Assembly (NCBI GenBank): GCA_018292915.2
Contig: JACVVK020000204.1
Location: 605,001-669,000, forward strand
DNA: 64,000 nt
Reading direction: 5' to 3'
Source: Batillaria attramentaria
Lineage: Eukaryota; Mollusca; Gastropoda; Batillariidae
Below the pieces are notes generated by a model, which worked only from the letters and a program-made list of their open reading frames with translations, had not been told where the DNA came from and searched no databases. The first letter of the stretch is position 1. The number at the start of each line of letters is the position of its first letter. A program made the position numbers and the translations under genes. Positions 1-11,640 of the stretch are shown one piece after another.

Positions 1-277
1 GTTTGTATGCTTGTTTGTTGGAGGTGATTGGGAGGGGGGGGGGGGGGGATAGGGAGATGGCGCCATATTATGATGTCGATATTTGGAAAATACACTAATC
101 TAAGTGGACTAATCACGGTCCATTGCAAACATTGTCCACTGGTATTTCCATACAAACTCGTCTGGAGAAAAAAAAATCTGTATATTGACAGGAAAAAGGT
201 GTTAGGCCACACTTGCAAATTGTGGAGGAGGAGAGGGGGAGGGGTTGAGAGAGGTATGCAGGCGGAGGAGGAGATGG

Positions 278-280
<3 letters not shown>

Positions 281-332
<52 letters not shown>
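281..332 (+). repeat. (GT)n microsatellite
   Basis: Pure GT run followed by a G-run at 341-352. Confidence 0.95.
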
Positions 333-338
<6 letters not shown>

Positions 339-392
339 CCGGGGGGGGGGGGGATCAAGCAAAAGGTGTAGACTGAGTGTGCGATGGCTTAC

Positions 393-482
393 TTTTCCCT
401 GTCCAGCACGTGTCCGGCTTTGTCAAACACACCACGCAGACCCTTCAGCATTTCCCGCCTTTTCCTCAAGTCCTCGAGCATC
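393..482 (-). CDS. Exon D of secreted peptide precursor (C-terminal region, incomplete)
   Basis: A 90-bp exon with an acceptor (CTGTTGCAG, ending 483) and a donor (GTAAGC, from 392), phase 2 to phase 2. It completes Lys111 and encodes residues 112-140: MLEDLRKRREMLKGLRGVF, then a short segment ending LDRE. The sequence is strongly basic, predicted helical, and contains KRR at 118-120, a possible further cleavage site. No stop codon is reached before the donor, so the precursor continues in at least one exon left of the window. Nothing exon-like was seen in 1-392. Confidence 0.7.
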
Positions 483-547
483 CTGCAACAGAAAGGATTC
501 TGAACTGAAGGCCCAAGATCTGTACACATACGCTGGTAATTTGGTTG

Positions 548-615
548 GGTAGCGCTGCACCGCAGGGTGAGCAACCCGTATTCCCCAATAGGGACAACAA
601 AGTTATCAGTTGTAA
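548..615 (+). mobile_element. SINE-D 3' fragment with poly-A
   Basis: GGTAGCGCTGCACCGCAGGG and CCCAATAGGGACAACAAAG resemble the SINE-D 3' end; a run of 20 A follows at 615-634. Confidence 0.4.
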
Positions 616-1048
616 AAAAAAAAAAAAAAAAAAAGTATGACAATGATAAACACTGCTCCTAAAGTTCTAGACCAAAATGCGAAGACAGGTTTCTTGCATT
701 GCTATCCGGCAAATACAATATTTTTCTCCAAGGCTAGAGTAAGTCCTTGAAATCACCCCTTTTTCCCCATACAATGACATCATGGACCTACTGTGTTTTG
801 CCAACACATGGCAGATAAAAGGGGCGGCGCTTTGGCCTCGGGGCTTGCCGAGTGGATCGAGTCGTCCATATCACCTGGCCATTTGTGTTATTCCTTGATA
901 CAAACTACTGTTTTTGAAGCAAGGATTTAAGCGCATTCGATGAAAAGTTTTTTCACTTTGTTGAATGCCAGACAGGTTCACAGAAGCTTTAAAATTACTC
1001 GCAAAAAAAAAGTGGAATTACAGAAAAAGAAAGACAGTCAGTGCTCAC

Positions 1049-1198
1049 TTTCTGTATTTTGAGGCAGTGGCGTCGCCGGACCTTTTGCCAGGGTAGTAAG
1101 AATCAGCCAGGGGGTCCGTCTTCATGGCAGCGCGTTGTTTGAGAATGTCCATAGCCTGGCAGATGTCTTGTCGGAATCCCGTGCAACCGGAACCGTCA
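1049..1198 (-). CDS. Exon C: calcitonin-like Cys cassette with PGKR amidation site
   Basis: A 150-bp exon with an acceptor (TGTTTCAG, ending 1199) and a donor (GTGAGC, from 1048), phase 2 to phase 2. It encodes residues 62-110. The key block runs from Cys66 to Pro97: CTGFRQDIC, a helical middle (QAMDILKQRAAMK), then ADSYYP, followed directly by Gly98-Lys99-Arg100. Gly-Lys-Arg is the standard signal for dibasic cleavage and C-terminal amidation. Two cysteines near the N-terminus, 32 residues from first Cys to last Pro and a Pro-amide end are the hallmarks of calcitonin-type hormones. The loop has seven residues instead of the vertebrate five, and no dibasic site directly precedes the first Cys, so the mature N-terminus is unclear. 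Class call: moderate. Secreted amidated peptide: fairly sure. Confidence 0.7.
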
Positions 1199-1517
1199 CT
1201 GAAACAGCACAGTGAGAGGTGAGTGTGAATATAGTCCGGGTTGTTTTGTGGGAAGTGGTTGGGTTGTGGAAGTGGTTGATTCCCACTCCCTCACCCCTCC
1301 ACCTCGCCTAAAGGCGAGACAAAAATAACCAGCTGTTGTCGTTGTTGCTGGTTTTATTGTTTTGTGCTGTTGTTGTTGTTGTTGTTATTGTCGTTGTGTA
1401 GACACTGGGGTAATTGTCTTACATCACCCAATCATTGCAGTAGCGATTTCCCGAGAGGAATGGAAATAACAGATCCTTATGTCACACACATTTAAAACTT
1501 GAAAAGTGCGTGGCTGG

Positions 1518-1636
<119 letters not shown>

Positions 1637-1751
1637 GAACGCATCTACTGCACGACTTATTTTGGTTGAAATAATCGCTGACGTAGCTTTGGATCCGTGG
1701 CATGAGACTACCTTGGCTAAATATTGGGGGGGGGGGGGGGGGAGAGAGAGA

Positions 1752-2074
1752 GAATGAATGAATGAATGAATTCTCTTATTTTACAAGGATGAAAGTATTA
1801 GGCACATGTGCTTGTCTTCCAACTTGTCCTTGCTACAAAAAAGGAAAAAATCTACAAAAACAGAAAGAAAAACACAGTTAAACAAAAGACCAAAAGACAC
1901 ACAATGGAAAGAACTATAACAACACCAGAATAGCTAACATACCTTACATAGACAGGTAACTAACACGGAACACAGACAATATGGGATAATGCATAGCATG
2001 GAAACATACTAAAAGCAAAAAAGATAATATGACATAGAAATCAACTCGAATTATTATAAAACAGCGCATGAATA
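1752..2074 (-). mobile_element. LINE 3' end with (ATTC)n tail, flanked by (GA)n
   Basis: The minus strand carries TGTAGCAAGGACAAG near 1825-1838, the 3'UTR signature of the LINE at 57-58 kb, then ATCCTTGTAAAATAAGAG and an (ATTC)n tail (1752-1771). Short (GA)n runs flank both sides (1741-1753 and 2075-2092). Confidence 0.65.
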
Positions 2075-2850
2075 AAGAGAGAGAGAGAGAGGTGGCACAT
2101 GGGGCTTTCAATATTAATGTACTAATGAGCAGATTTACCCTGGCGCACTCTGTACGCTTATTAACTCGTCTCATATGGTTTAATTTTTAATACAGAAATT
2201 GTACATACTGGGTACTGGGGCTCGTGTTCCTTTAATCCGATTACCGCCGAGAGAGGACCACAGGACACTCACCCAGGAGGGACAGCGTCTTCAGTCCTAC
2301 ATTATGTCGTCTAGCTGTCATTACCTGTTTTCTTCTTCTTCTTCTTTTTTTTCTTTTTTTTTTTCTCTCCACACGCGGTGTGCATGGAAGGAGGGCCTCC
2401 AGCACACACACCTGACACCCAGTTAAAGTGTCCATGTAATTACAACGACACCATAAATGAGCCTGCATGTGAATTCTGACTCCATTGGGCGAGGGAAAAT
2501 CCCTAAACAAATTCCTGCCCACCAGGGGACCGACCAATTGTCGACATGACCGACAGCGGACCAGCATCTCTCCAACGAACCATGTCGCCTTTGTGTACTA
2601 AAGCATTAGTGAGGGCCGAACATGATTCCCTCTAAAATTACTAAAAGCTTTGGCGTCACGTGCCATAATTATCCCCCTTTCACTTTAACAATAAATCAAC
2701 AACTTAGTTACAAAATTCAAACCATGTTAACGCTTTAAAGTATACAGGGCATCTATTATATATATTTTAAGAATGTACAAATCTACAAACACTATTTTAT
2801 TGAAAATGTATATCATGAACTTTATTTCAACCAAAACACACTTAGATATA

Positions 2851-3341
2851 CCGGCCCTCGGCACCCTCAGTACTTCGGACCATGGACCGGGAGACCCGGG
2901 TTCGAATCCCAACCGAGGTAAGCTGGATTTTTCCTACCTACGTCGGCTCCTACCCAGAGCGGGTGTGCTATGGGCCTAATGAGGAGGCTGTTGCCTCACA
3001 GTCGAGACTTACTCACGTCACGGTTGCGACTTTGGGGGTGTTTCCCTGGGTATGACACATCTGATGATGCGGATGATTACACGGCCGGCACCACAGGTGC
3101 CGCAGTTCCCGGGCCTGGTTAACGCCGGGAGATTTATGACAGGATTCACGGAATGCGGCCCTGTCCCGCAGTCCCATACCACACGGACCTCCATAGCATC
3201 ACCATACCATCATCCTCATCTCCATTATCATGCACAATAAAAATTGCGTCGGATTCCAAGCACTCCGTGGATTCCACCCAGGTCCTGGGAGGAACACCAC
3301 TGGAGCCGGTGAAGAATTGGGGTAGGGAAAAAAAAAGTGAA
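2851..3341 (+). mobile_element. SINE-C, ~490 bp, tRNA-derived
   Basis: A head with CCGGGTTCGAATCCCAACCG, then CCCAGAGCGGGTGTGCTATG, TTACACGGCCGGCACC, a CATCATCCTCATCTCC stretch and an A-rich end. It is related to copies at 23.1 and 37.1 kb. Confidence 0.75.
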
Positions 3342-3862
3342 AAAGAACACATTTACAAGGTACATACTTACATACATACACATTCGGGCTCAGTTGTTCA
3401 GAAACCCTGACCTACGGTTTCTTGTCTTGCGGCCGCATATACCTGACTGTAAATAGAACCAGCGTACGCGGCTGTACAGCATTATGTCCGCACTGACCCT
3501 ACCCCGGAGGGCGGGGGGTGGGGGGGGGGGGGAGGGGGTGAGAGGTTGAGAAGGAGGAGGAGAGGGTCTGGCATAAAAAAAAAAATCCGCAATTTCGAGA
3601 ATGCCAGTACATAAAACAGCGTTTTCTGTATTGTGAAGGCAAGAGGCCATGCAAAAAAAAAAGTGGCTAAACTGGGTTAAACAAAAAGGTGGAGGAGACC
3701 AGGAGTTAATTAGATAAGGAGGCGGACGCAAAGTGACAAGGCAGAGCTGGTGGTGAGACGAAAACACCAAATTTGTCCCTTAATGTAGGAACAGTGCACG
3801 GTCGTTTAGACCCGGACGAAGAGAGAGAGAGAGAGAGCCTGAGAGAGGGAGAGGGGAGGGGG

Positions 3863-3904
<42 letters not shown>

Positions 3905-3905
3905 C
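3863..3905 (+). repeat. (AGTT)n microsatellite
   Basis: About ten perfect AGTT units. Confidence 0.95.
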
Positions 3906-4068
3906 CAAGCGGCGCAAGCAAACAAAGACTAGTTCGCGGCTAGAGAGAGAAAGAGGGTTTCTTTATGCTGTACTTCGTGTCTCTCTCCAAAGTGATTTAT
4001 TTTACAACTTCCTTTTTCGATTGGCACCGTTTTTGGTGTTGTTGCTGATCTTAGTTTTGTTTGTTTGT

Positions 4069-4198
<130 letters not shown>

Positions 4199-4204
4199 CT
4201 ACCT

Positions 4205-4461
4205 AACTCCGGCTTCCTCCCACTCTGCTTTGGAAAAGTTCAGCTCACAAAATTAAAAATAAATGCAATTCTAAAAATTCCAAAACTTAAATTGCTGAGC
4301 TGGCCCTTCGCTCCACGTGATTGTAATGTGTTCATGTCCAGTGTGTGTGAGAGAATGCGTGTGATTCACGTGAGCGTGGGTGTTGAGTATAGCTCGAGGC
4401 GCTTTCAGCCAAATATTCGCGATAAAGCGCCTATATTAAAGATATTATTATTATTATTATG
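4205..4461 (+). mobile_element. SINE-B body with (ATT)n tail
   Basis: CTCCGGCTTCCTCCCACTCTGCTTTGG..., GAATGCGTGTGATTCACGTGAGCG, GCTTTCAGCCAAATA and GATAAAGCGCCTATA, then ATT repeats. The head is replaced by a CA microsatellite. Confidence 0.7.
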
Positions 4462-4740
4462 GTTAAACTGTGAGTCTCTGAAGAAAATGCACACATCTGG
4501 TTCTGAAAAAAAAAAATCTTGCATGCACTCACCCATAGGCGTCCCTTTTTGCTACTCTGCCACGCGTCAGTCCGATGGATCTGAAAGATGGCCGTATCCC
4601 ACACCGCATGCAGGGTATATAGTCATGCAGACACGTACATACATTATAGCATACACATTATAACAAAACAGTCAAACAAGATGGCTGCCGCAAGGACAAA
4701 TCCTTTATACCGGTTCTAAACTGAGTGAGTGAGGACTAGC

Positions 4741-4909
4741 GGGTGTTTGGGGGTTTAACGTCCTTTTCCACCACGCAAGGGTGATATCAAAGATTGGGCA
4801 ACGAGAAAAAGGCCAGCACAAATATTTGGCCCCAGCCGGGATTCGAACTCACGACCCGAGCATTGAGAGTCCAACGCTTTACCATTCGGGTATCCCGGCT
4901 CCCCGTAAA
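4741..4909 (-). mobile_element. SINE-A, full copy with TSD
   Basis: A tRNA-derived SINE: the head reads GGAGCC...CGAATGGTAAAGCGTTGG with a box-B-like GAGTTCGAATCCCGG, and the body ends CGTTAAACCCCCAAACACCC. TSD AGGACTAGC occurs at 4732-4740 and 4910-4918. Confidence 0.85.
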
Positions 4910-5237
4910 AGGACTAGCTCTAGCGTCAACGGTGACTAATATCACAATCTAATTATACTTCTAAAATTTGAGTGTAAGCAGTTTAATGCTTTCTTGTAAA
5001 ATGGTGGTAAATTGACAGATCAGTGTCTCGCCTATACCAAAGAAACCAAACCATACCTAGTTCCCCAAACGAAAGAGAAAGCAACCACTAAAAAACATTA
5101 CAGTTAGGAGTCAGACCGTGAATGTAGCCACCCCAACCAAGGAAGGACGTTTATACATGACGTATCCCCCCCCAAACCAAAGGACGAGTTCTCTGAAGAA
5201 GGGTGGAGTCCAGCAGTCGTACCTCTCACGATATGTC

Positions 5238-5242
5238 AAAAA

Positions 5243-5273
<31 letters not shown>

Positions 5274-5274
5274 A
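5238..5274 (+). repeat. (AAAT)n microsatellite
   Basis: Nine AAAT units; a CT/CA compound follows at 5441-5535. Confidence 0.9.
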
Positions 5275-5436
5275 CGCCCGAAAATACCGCAAAACCCGCA
5301 GCTGGATGAAATGTTGGACCCGACTAAAACAGCTGGTGTTTACAACCATCTCGTACCACTGCCACGGACAACAAAAATGCACCCCCACCTCCCACCCCCG
5401 GCGCCCTAAACTTGACACACATGCACGCCTGTGTAG

Positions 5437-5536
<100 letters not shown>

Positions 5537-5607
5537 CTCGATTACAACACAAGGGTTTTTGCTCCAACGCCGAATAGCTTCCTATATTCCTCCACAAGTG
5601 TTGGTAT

Positions 5608-5658
5608 GGGAGCCGGGATGGCCGAATTTAGAGAGCGTTAGACTTCTAATGCTAATGG
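5608..5658 (+). mobile_element. SINE-A head fragment
   Basis: GGGAGCCGGGATGGCCGAAT through ACTTCTAATGCT matches only the 5' third of SINE-A; the rest is absent. Confidence 0.6.
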
Positions 5659-6325
5659 AGGCAGGGAAGAGATTAAAAACAAGGCAAGAGGGAGGTGGTG
5701 AGGCTGGTTCACCCTTCCTTTTTAGAAAAAGAACCTTTTTCTTGGCGGCCATCTTGTTTGAGCCACGTGAATTCGTGCACTTCAGAGAGACTGACGAATC
5801 TGAGAAAAGCAACATGCCCCTTTGGTGCACACAGGCACAAACTGACTGAAAGAGTAACAACAAGTAAAAGTGTGAGTCACTTTAAAGAAAGAGAAAGCAA
5901 GATGCACTTTGAAACTGCACACACTGTGTCAACAGCCCAACTTCTAAGCCACATACAGTCACTATAGGCAGTTTAAGCAGCCGTGGTGGATCGATATTTT
6001 AAGTGGCCAGCTTGGGATTCCCCATTTTTTTTTTTTTTTAGCCTATGACGCGCATCCGTGCTGCGCGCGCATATACTCGCGGCGAATACGACCAATGAAC
6101 ACATCAGATGCAACTGTCCATGCATGATTCATTTTGTTTTGCCTGTCAAACTGCCGTAGCGCCTCCTTTTCTTCTTCTTCTTCTTCTTTTTCTTTTCTTT
6201 CCAAGTTGTGGTTTGTTTGTTTGTTTGTTTGTTTGTTTGTTTGTTTGTTTGTTTGGGTTTTTTTGTTTTTTTTGGTCGTCCGCTTGGATGTACTAGAAAT
6301 CATTGGGGTGGTATTAATTTTGGCG

Positions 6326-6655
6326 TAAAGCCTGCTCTTAACTGGGCACAGCGCGCGAAACACACATGTGCACATCACAGTCGTTGCGCTCGGTGTGTCT
6401 ACTAACTACAAAACTGAACACAGCTGTGTTCGGTGACAAACCGATTGAAGATGCACTGTCCGCCATGTTTGCGCGCCGAGTGACGTAGTACAGCCAATCA
6501 GAATCTGTTGTGGAAACCACAGTCACAGTTGTGGCTATTTGAAATCCAGGCTGTTGTGATGACACCACAGCGGCGGAAACCCCCAAAATCACAACTGTGT
6601 TACAACTTTGGACAGCACTATGGCGCTCCGCAGTGCCCAGTTAAGAGCCGGTGTA
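6326..6655. mobile_element. TIR element family M1, copy 1
   Basis: Ends TAAAGCCTGCTCTTAACTGG and, inverted, CCCAGTTAAGAGCCGGTGTA. The interior is closely similar to 25802-26132 and 40679-41004. Flanking TA suggests a Tc1/mariner-type TA target. There is no transposase. Confidence 0.75.
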
Positions 6656-7672
6656 ACAATGCATTTGTAAAGAAAATGTAGAGTACCCTGGTTGCTGAAC
6701 ATTACCCTGGTAGCATTCCCGAGTCCTGGTGTAACGGGCACTGGGACAGCTTGCCTTGTAGAAAAATAAATTCAGCATGACGCGTGGATGACCTGACGCC
6801 TTGCGGCTGCTACTGCTTCTACACAGCGCAGTGTGCTTGTTAGTTAGTGCAGCGACTGAACACGCTGAGTTAGAAAGTTTGTGAGAAACTTTAGAAACGC
6901 GAACAGCGTATTCGTGTGCAGTTTTGTTATTCAACATGCTTCTGTTTTTGTTTTTTTTGTTTTTGTTTTTCTTTTTTTCTTTTTTTTATTTCATGGTATA
7001 AATTAGCATGAAGGTGCAGCGTCTCCTGCATGTCCCAAGTTTATACTGCCCCGCAGGCCAGTTTGCATCTGTTGTCCAACGTTACATTTTCGGTCGTTGG
7101 GTTGTTGTTTTTTTGTTTGTTTTTTTTTCACGTAGTGCAGGCACTCTTAGCCGCGAATTAGTCATTGGTGATTGCGCGGCTTAAAGCCCGAAAAACTCAC
7201 TCACTCGCTCGCTCACTCACTCACTCACTCACTCACCCTATTTCAAGGTAATAGTAAAGCCACAAAGAGTGCCCGCACACTAAAGGGCCACACGGAGATT
7301 TCCTGGTGGCAGCTCGTCATCGCTGATGACGTCACCGAGAGATTTATTTTTAGTTCTCGCTGCCACGAAGACGTGGTAACGACCACGCTACTTAAACTGC
7401 CTTCTGTTACACAAAATTCCGTTCTCTGCAAACAAGAGGTTCGCCCCGATAGGTAGAGAACTACTAAAGCATGGGTGACACGTCCTACGTGCAAATTAAA
7501 ATAAATTTTTAAAAGACTGAAACTCTGGGATGTAGGGGGACTGGGTTCCACAAGGCTGAAACACACAGCCCATCACTAAGTTTAGCAGTTTAAAAAGCGT
7601 TTGGTAGATACTCAGAGCATACTACCAGTAAAATATGACACTCATCTCGGCGGTTACTACTAACAGTAAACT

Positions 7673-7831
7673 TAATAATGATAATAATAATAATAATAAT
7701 GGATATTTATGTAGCGCTTAAACTCAGCTCGAGCTTTAAGCGAGTGCAAAGTTAAGAAAAAATAAGACAAAATAAAGTAAAATGGCATGAAAATAATGCA
7801 AGAGACAACAACAAAAGACATAGCAACTGTG

Positions 7832-7894
<63 letters not shown>

Positions 7895-8330
7895 TCTGTC
7901 AATTCGTCATTACTGCTGCCAATCTGAGAACAACTATGTTTTGACTGCAGGTTTAAAGGCGGGGACCGAATCTATATGCCTTCTGTTTTTCTGGAAGAGT
8001 GTTCCAAAGGGTGGATCCTTAGAGCGAAAACGACCGCTCCCCATATGTCTTCGTTCTAGCGCGGTGAAGGCTATTTTGGAGGGAACTCGTACAGGTCTAT
8101 TTTTAGACGGACGTCACCTGAGGTCATGTGATTCCGGAAACGCCCGATAGCGAATCCAAACCCTAACCAAACCCTAACCATAAGCCTAACCTGAAGCCTA
8201 AGCCCAAAACTAACCCTAAACCTAACCCTAACCCTAATCGTCTAAAAATAAACCTGTACGAGTTCCCTCCATAATAGCCTCCCCCTTCTAGCGATTGGAA
8301 CACGAGGGACACGTGAATCAGCTGAAGACC
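7673..8330 (-). repeat. Repeat E copy carrying a CA microsatellite and a nested hairpin element
   Basis: An AAT-type tail (7676-7701), GTAGCGCTTAAACTCAGCTC..., an internal (CA)n at 7834-7892, then GCAGGTTTAAAGGCGGGG and GGAAGAGTGTTCCAAAGGGT. The copy at 63078-63500 has the same order of parts. It is interrupted at 8062-8285. Confidence 0.55.
8062..8285. mobile_element. Inverted-repeat element with telomere-like core and 8-bp TSD
   Basis: Arms 8069-8109 and 8239-8279 are reverse complements over 41 bp with two mismatches (key block GGAGGGAACTCGTACAGG). The flanks repeat TTCTAGCG (8054-8061 and 8286-8293). The centre (8155-8238) is degenerate CCCTAA-type sequence resembling animal telomere repeat. 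An 8-bp TSD suggests a hAT-like non-autonomous transposon. Confidence 0.75.
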
Positions 8331-8603
8331 TGAAATGTCTGGACAGTGTGCACAGAGTTAGTAAGTTAGGGTAGGCGTTTAAAACAAGAACGGATTTCAG
8401 TCACCCAGAGTGTCACCCATGCTAAAGTAACATACAGTCACTATTCCAGAAAAAACCCGTTCATGCACTTAACATGCAAAGTAGAGGTTTGCTCCGAAAA
8501 AGTACTGGACAGGAAAACCATACTTAAGAGATCCATGTACCATGACCACACCAAAACTTGAAACAAGAAAGCGAGTGAAGAGACCAATAATTGGTATACT
8601 TAC

Positions 8604-8693
8604 AGCGCTTCCCGCAAGTCTCCGTCAAATTCCGACATCGCTGTGGTCAAATCTCGTAAATGTCTCGTGATTTCCTCCATCTTGCGTAGCATT
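8604..8693 (-). CDS. Exon B of secreted peptide precursor
   Basis: A 90-bp internal exon flanked by an acceptor (ATTACAG, ending 8694) and a donor (GTAAGT, from 8603). It enters and leaves in phase 2, so it joins exon A (CC|A gives Pro31) and exon C (CT|T gives Leu61) without disturbing the frame. It encodes residues 32-60, starting MLRKMEEITRHLRDL, a charged segment that is probably helical and has no cysteine. This looks like the N-terminal propeptide between the KRR site and the Cys cassette. Its length and phase equal those of exon D, which also begins Met-Leu, so an old exon duplication is possible. Confidence 0.72.
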
Positions 8694-8799
8694 CTGTAAT
8701 AAGACGCAATGCCAAGTTTTAATCAACATCTCAAAGTACAGTTCTTCTTCACTGTAGGTCACTAACTGTTGATGCCCTACCGTACGTCTTTCTAGCTTT

Positions 8800-8819
8800 G
8801 TGCGTGCGTGCGTGCGTGC

Positions 8820-8886
<67 letters not shown>
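8800..8886 (+). repeat. (TGCG)n(TG)n microsatellite
   Basis: Alternating purine-pyrimidine throughout. It lies ~110 bp upstream (in transcription direction) of exon B. Confidence 0.95.
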
Positions 8887-8888
<2 letters not shown>

Positions 8889-9149
8889 TTCCATGACCTG
8901 GCTGCATACGGAAAAGTCGGTCAGAACATCAGCAGCACAGTGTATATCAACAGACATCATTCGGAAACAGCTCCCGGAAATAACAAGCTGTTAAAATCGA
9001 ATCCTATCATTGTTCACAATTATCGCGATTTGTCATCTGTATCAGCATCTGCTTCCTTTTCTCCATCCCACACAGTGGTTGTGAGGGACAGAAAAGGAAA
9101 CGTTTTTAACAGAAAAGATCTTATTATCTTTAAGAGCGAGCAGATTTAC

Positions 9150-9837
9150 TGTTTATGGCACTCAGGGATGAGAGAAAATGACAGAGCAGACGGCCTGATC
9201 GGCAGGGCAAGCCTTGCAGATGGCCTGCGCCTGGGAAGATCAGAAGTGGTTAGAGAGTCTGAGACACACGCTGCACAAGCAAAGCCTCGGTCGTCGTTCC
9301 ACAGACTGCCAGCAGAACAGAGGCGTGCAAAGAGCCAGTGGCCGCTGGTCGAACGTAACAGGGCAGGACCAAATTAACACTGGAACAGTACGTCTCAAAG
9401 ACGACACTGGGGAGAGATGGGATAGGGCGCGTACTGGCTTTGGGTCAGAGCGCAGAGATACCATCGTGAACTGAACTGAGGCGAAAAGAATCATCCACAA
9501 CCAGTACCGATCCCAGTGGAAGAGAAGGCTGGACGCGGACAGTGGTGTTGACCCGATCCACCACCAGACTGAGGACTGGCCACTGCAGACTACTGAGCCA
9601 CCTCAACCGACGTAAGATTGCCCACACTGACTTATGTCCATGTGACACTGGATCCCAGACCTCATAACAAATCCTTCAATGCTGTCCTGCCCATGATGCC
9701 CTACGACGTCAACTCTGGCCGGAGGGCGCAGAGCTACAGGTGCAGCTTTGGGGTAGCCGTCATGACCTGGTGAAGACAATGGAATTCGTCATATCTGACG
9801 CAACCAGTCAAATCGACCGCAGAAGAAGAAGAACTGA
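9150..9837 (+). mobile_element. Decayed RNase H-type LINE 3' end
   Basis: Frames shift three times. 9150-9246 reads LWHSGMRENDRADGLIGRAS, the ERAD-like end of an RNase H domain. 9214-9474 reads WLESLRHTLHKQSLGRRS. 9565-9655 reads RLRTGHCRLLSHLNRRKIAH and then TDLCPCDTGSQ, the C-x-C end motif. 9666 onward resembles HDALRRQLWPEGAELQVQLWGSR with gaps. It ends in an (AGA)n tail near 9822-9835. It is a clear relict with multiple frameshifts and stops. Confidence 0.75.
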
Positions 9838-9861
9838 ATTGATCGGCAGAGAAGAGGTAAC

Positions 9862-10050
9862 CCAGATGGAAAAAGAGCCAGAGGAAGACCCAAGGAGACG
9901 TGGCGGCGGACAGTGGACAAAGAGCTGAAGGAAAACAAACTGACCTGGGAGACGCTGGAGAAGAAAGCCCAGAACAGACCAGAGTGGCGATCTTTGGTGC
10001 TGACCTTTTATGCCAGAGGGCACGAAGAGGATTAAGTAAGTAAGTAAGTA
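9862..10050 (+). mobile_element. Short 5'-truncated LINE with (TAAG)n tail and 12-bp TSD
   Basis: Flanked by AGAAGAGGTAAC at 9850-9861 and 10051-10062. It encodes RARGRPKETWRRTVDKELKE, then NKLTWETLEKKAQNRPEWRS, ending EED-stop, the extreme C-terminus of a LINE related to the copy at 60.8 kb, with the same TAAG tail. It has landed in the tRNA-like head of a SINE-B copy. Confidence 0.82.
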
Positions 10051-10062
10051 AGAAGAGGTAAC

Positions 10063-10405
10063 AGCTTCTGCCACCAGTGTGAGGTCAGGGGTTCGAGTCC
10101 AGCTTGGGGCGTCGGCTTTTTTATCGGTTTCCGCGGGTTTTCTCTGGGTACTCCGGTTCCCCCCCCCACCCCCACCCCCACACACCCCTCGCCCTCTCCC
10201 CAACCCCCTTACCCCCCCCCCCTCCCCTCTCTGCTTTTGAAATGTTCAGCCCACATGCAATGCTATATTCCGAAACTTAGAAGAGCTGAGCTGACTGTTG
10301 GGCCATGTTTCTGTCCTTTGTGTGAGTGAAGCGTACTTCCAGTGAGCGTGCGTATTGGGATCAGGTTGCGGTGCTTTCAGGCAAGTAACTTGGATAAAGC
10401 GCCCG
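10063..10405 (+). mobile_element. SINE-B copy interrupted by a LINE
   Basis: A tRNA-like box-B GGGGTTCGAGTCC at ~10087, then TTTTCTCTGGGTACTCCGG, a poly-C patch and the SINE-B body ending GATAAAGCGCCCGTGTTAA. Its head portion before 9850 was separated by the LINE insertion at 9862-10050. Confidence 0.6.
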
Positions 10406-10433
10406 TGTTAATTCACACAATCACTATTAGACC

Positions 10434-10693
10434 ACAGCTCGGGGTGAGCTACTGCACGGCCGTCGCCGATGTCACGGCGATGAAGCGTGGGTTCGATCCC
10501 AGGTCGAGCTTGTTATTATGTGATACCGGTTTTTCCTGGCTACCGGGCTGCTCATCGGGGGTTTCTATCCGGCTTATCCGGCTTTCCTCCCCCAGCAAAA
10601 TTGAAGAATATGACAGGCATTGGGTGGCGCTGCATCGCGGCGACGCGCTTGCCCCCGGGGGAAGCAGCCCGAATTTCCCGAAAGGGACAATAA
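10434..10693 (+). mobile_element. SINE-D copy
   Basis: GCTCGGGGTGAGCTACTGC, box-B-like GGGTTCGATCCCAGGTCG, TGGCTACCGGGCTGCTCATC, CGCTGCATCGCGGCGACGCG, ending CCCGAAAGGGACAATAA. The same modules recur at 49985-50226 and 41540-41705 in reverse. Confidence 0.65.
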
Positions 10694-11083
10694 TTTAGGT
10701 TTTGAAAAAATTATTCTGTCCAAGAAAGCTCATCTCAGGCAAGAAGTACGAGCTTCGGTGCGTGTCTTTAGTCTTACTGCCAGTCGGATAATTTAACGCT
10801 TAGCAAGCTGAAGTGAAACCGTAGTTTGCTAAGACGCTGTCAGAGGAAGTTCTCGAAATACTTTAAAAGGCGGATAGCTTTTACACAGACTAAAGCATAA
10901 TGTGCATTCTCCAGGCTTCTTCACACGCGGCGATTTCTGACATCTGTAAATTGAATTCCGTGATTTCTGTTGACGGCAATACACATTTAATCTTAGTGTT
11001 CAGGAAACCGCATTATGAAGCAACTGACAGCTAACAGACAGTGTATCGATAACCAGGAGTGAATGCTGGCTAGAATTTCTTTG

Positions 11084-11130
<47 letters not shown>

Positions 11131-11131
<1 letters not shown>

Positions 11132-11250
11132 GCATCCGTGTGTGTGTGTGTGTGTGTAGTGTAGCAAGGACAAGATGTAAGACAGGTCTGCGCACCTTAT
11201 CTTCTATCCTTGGAAAATAAAGTGTCATTGTCATTGTCATTGTCATTGTC
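11131..11250 (+). mobile_element. LINE 3' end with (GTCATT)n tail inside a (CT)n tract
   Basis: TAGTGTAGCAAGGACAAGAT through CCTTGGAAAATAAAGT (11157-11223) matches the 3'UTR at 58130-58195. A GTCATT tail follows, then (CT)n resumes. (CT)n also precedes it (11087-11130). Confidence 0.75.
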
Positions 11251-11269
11251 TCTCTCTCTCTCTCTCTCT

Positions 11270-11638
<369 letters not shown>

Positions 11639-11640
<2 letters not shown>

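Noticed and set aside
8155..8238. True chromosome end
   Set aside because: The CCCTAA-like repeats are degenerate, short and enclosed by inverted repeats with a TSD, with ordinary sequence on both sides.
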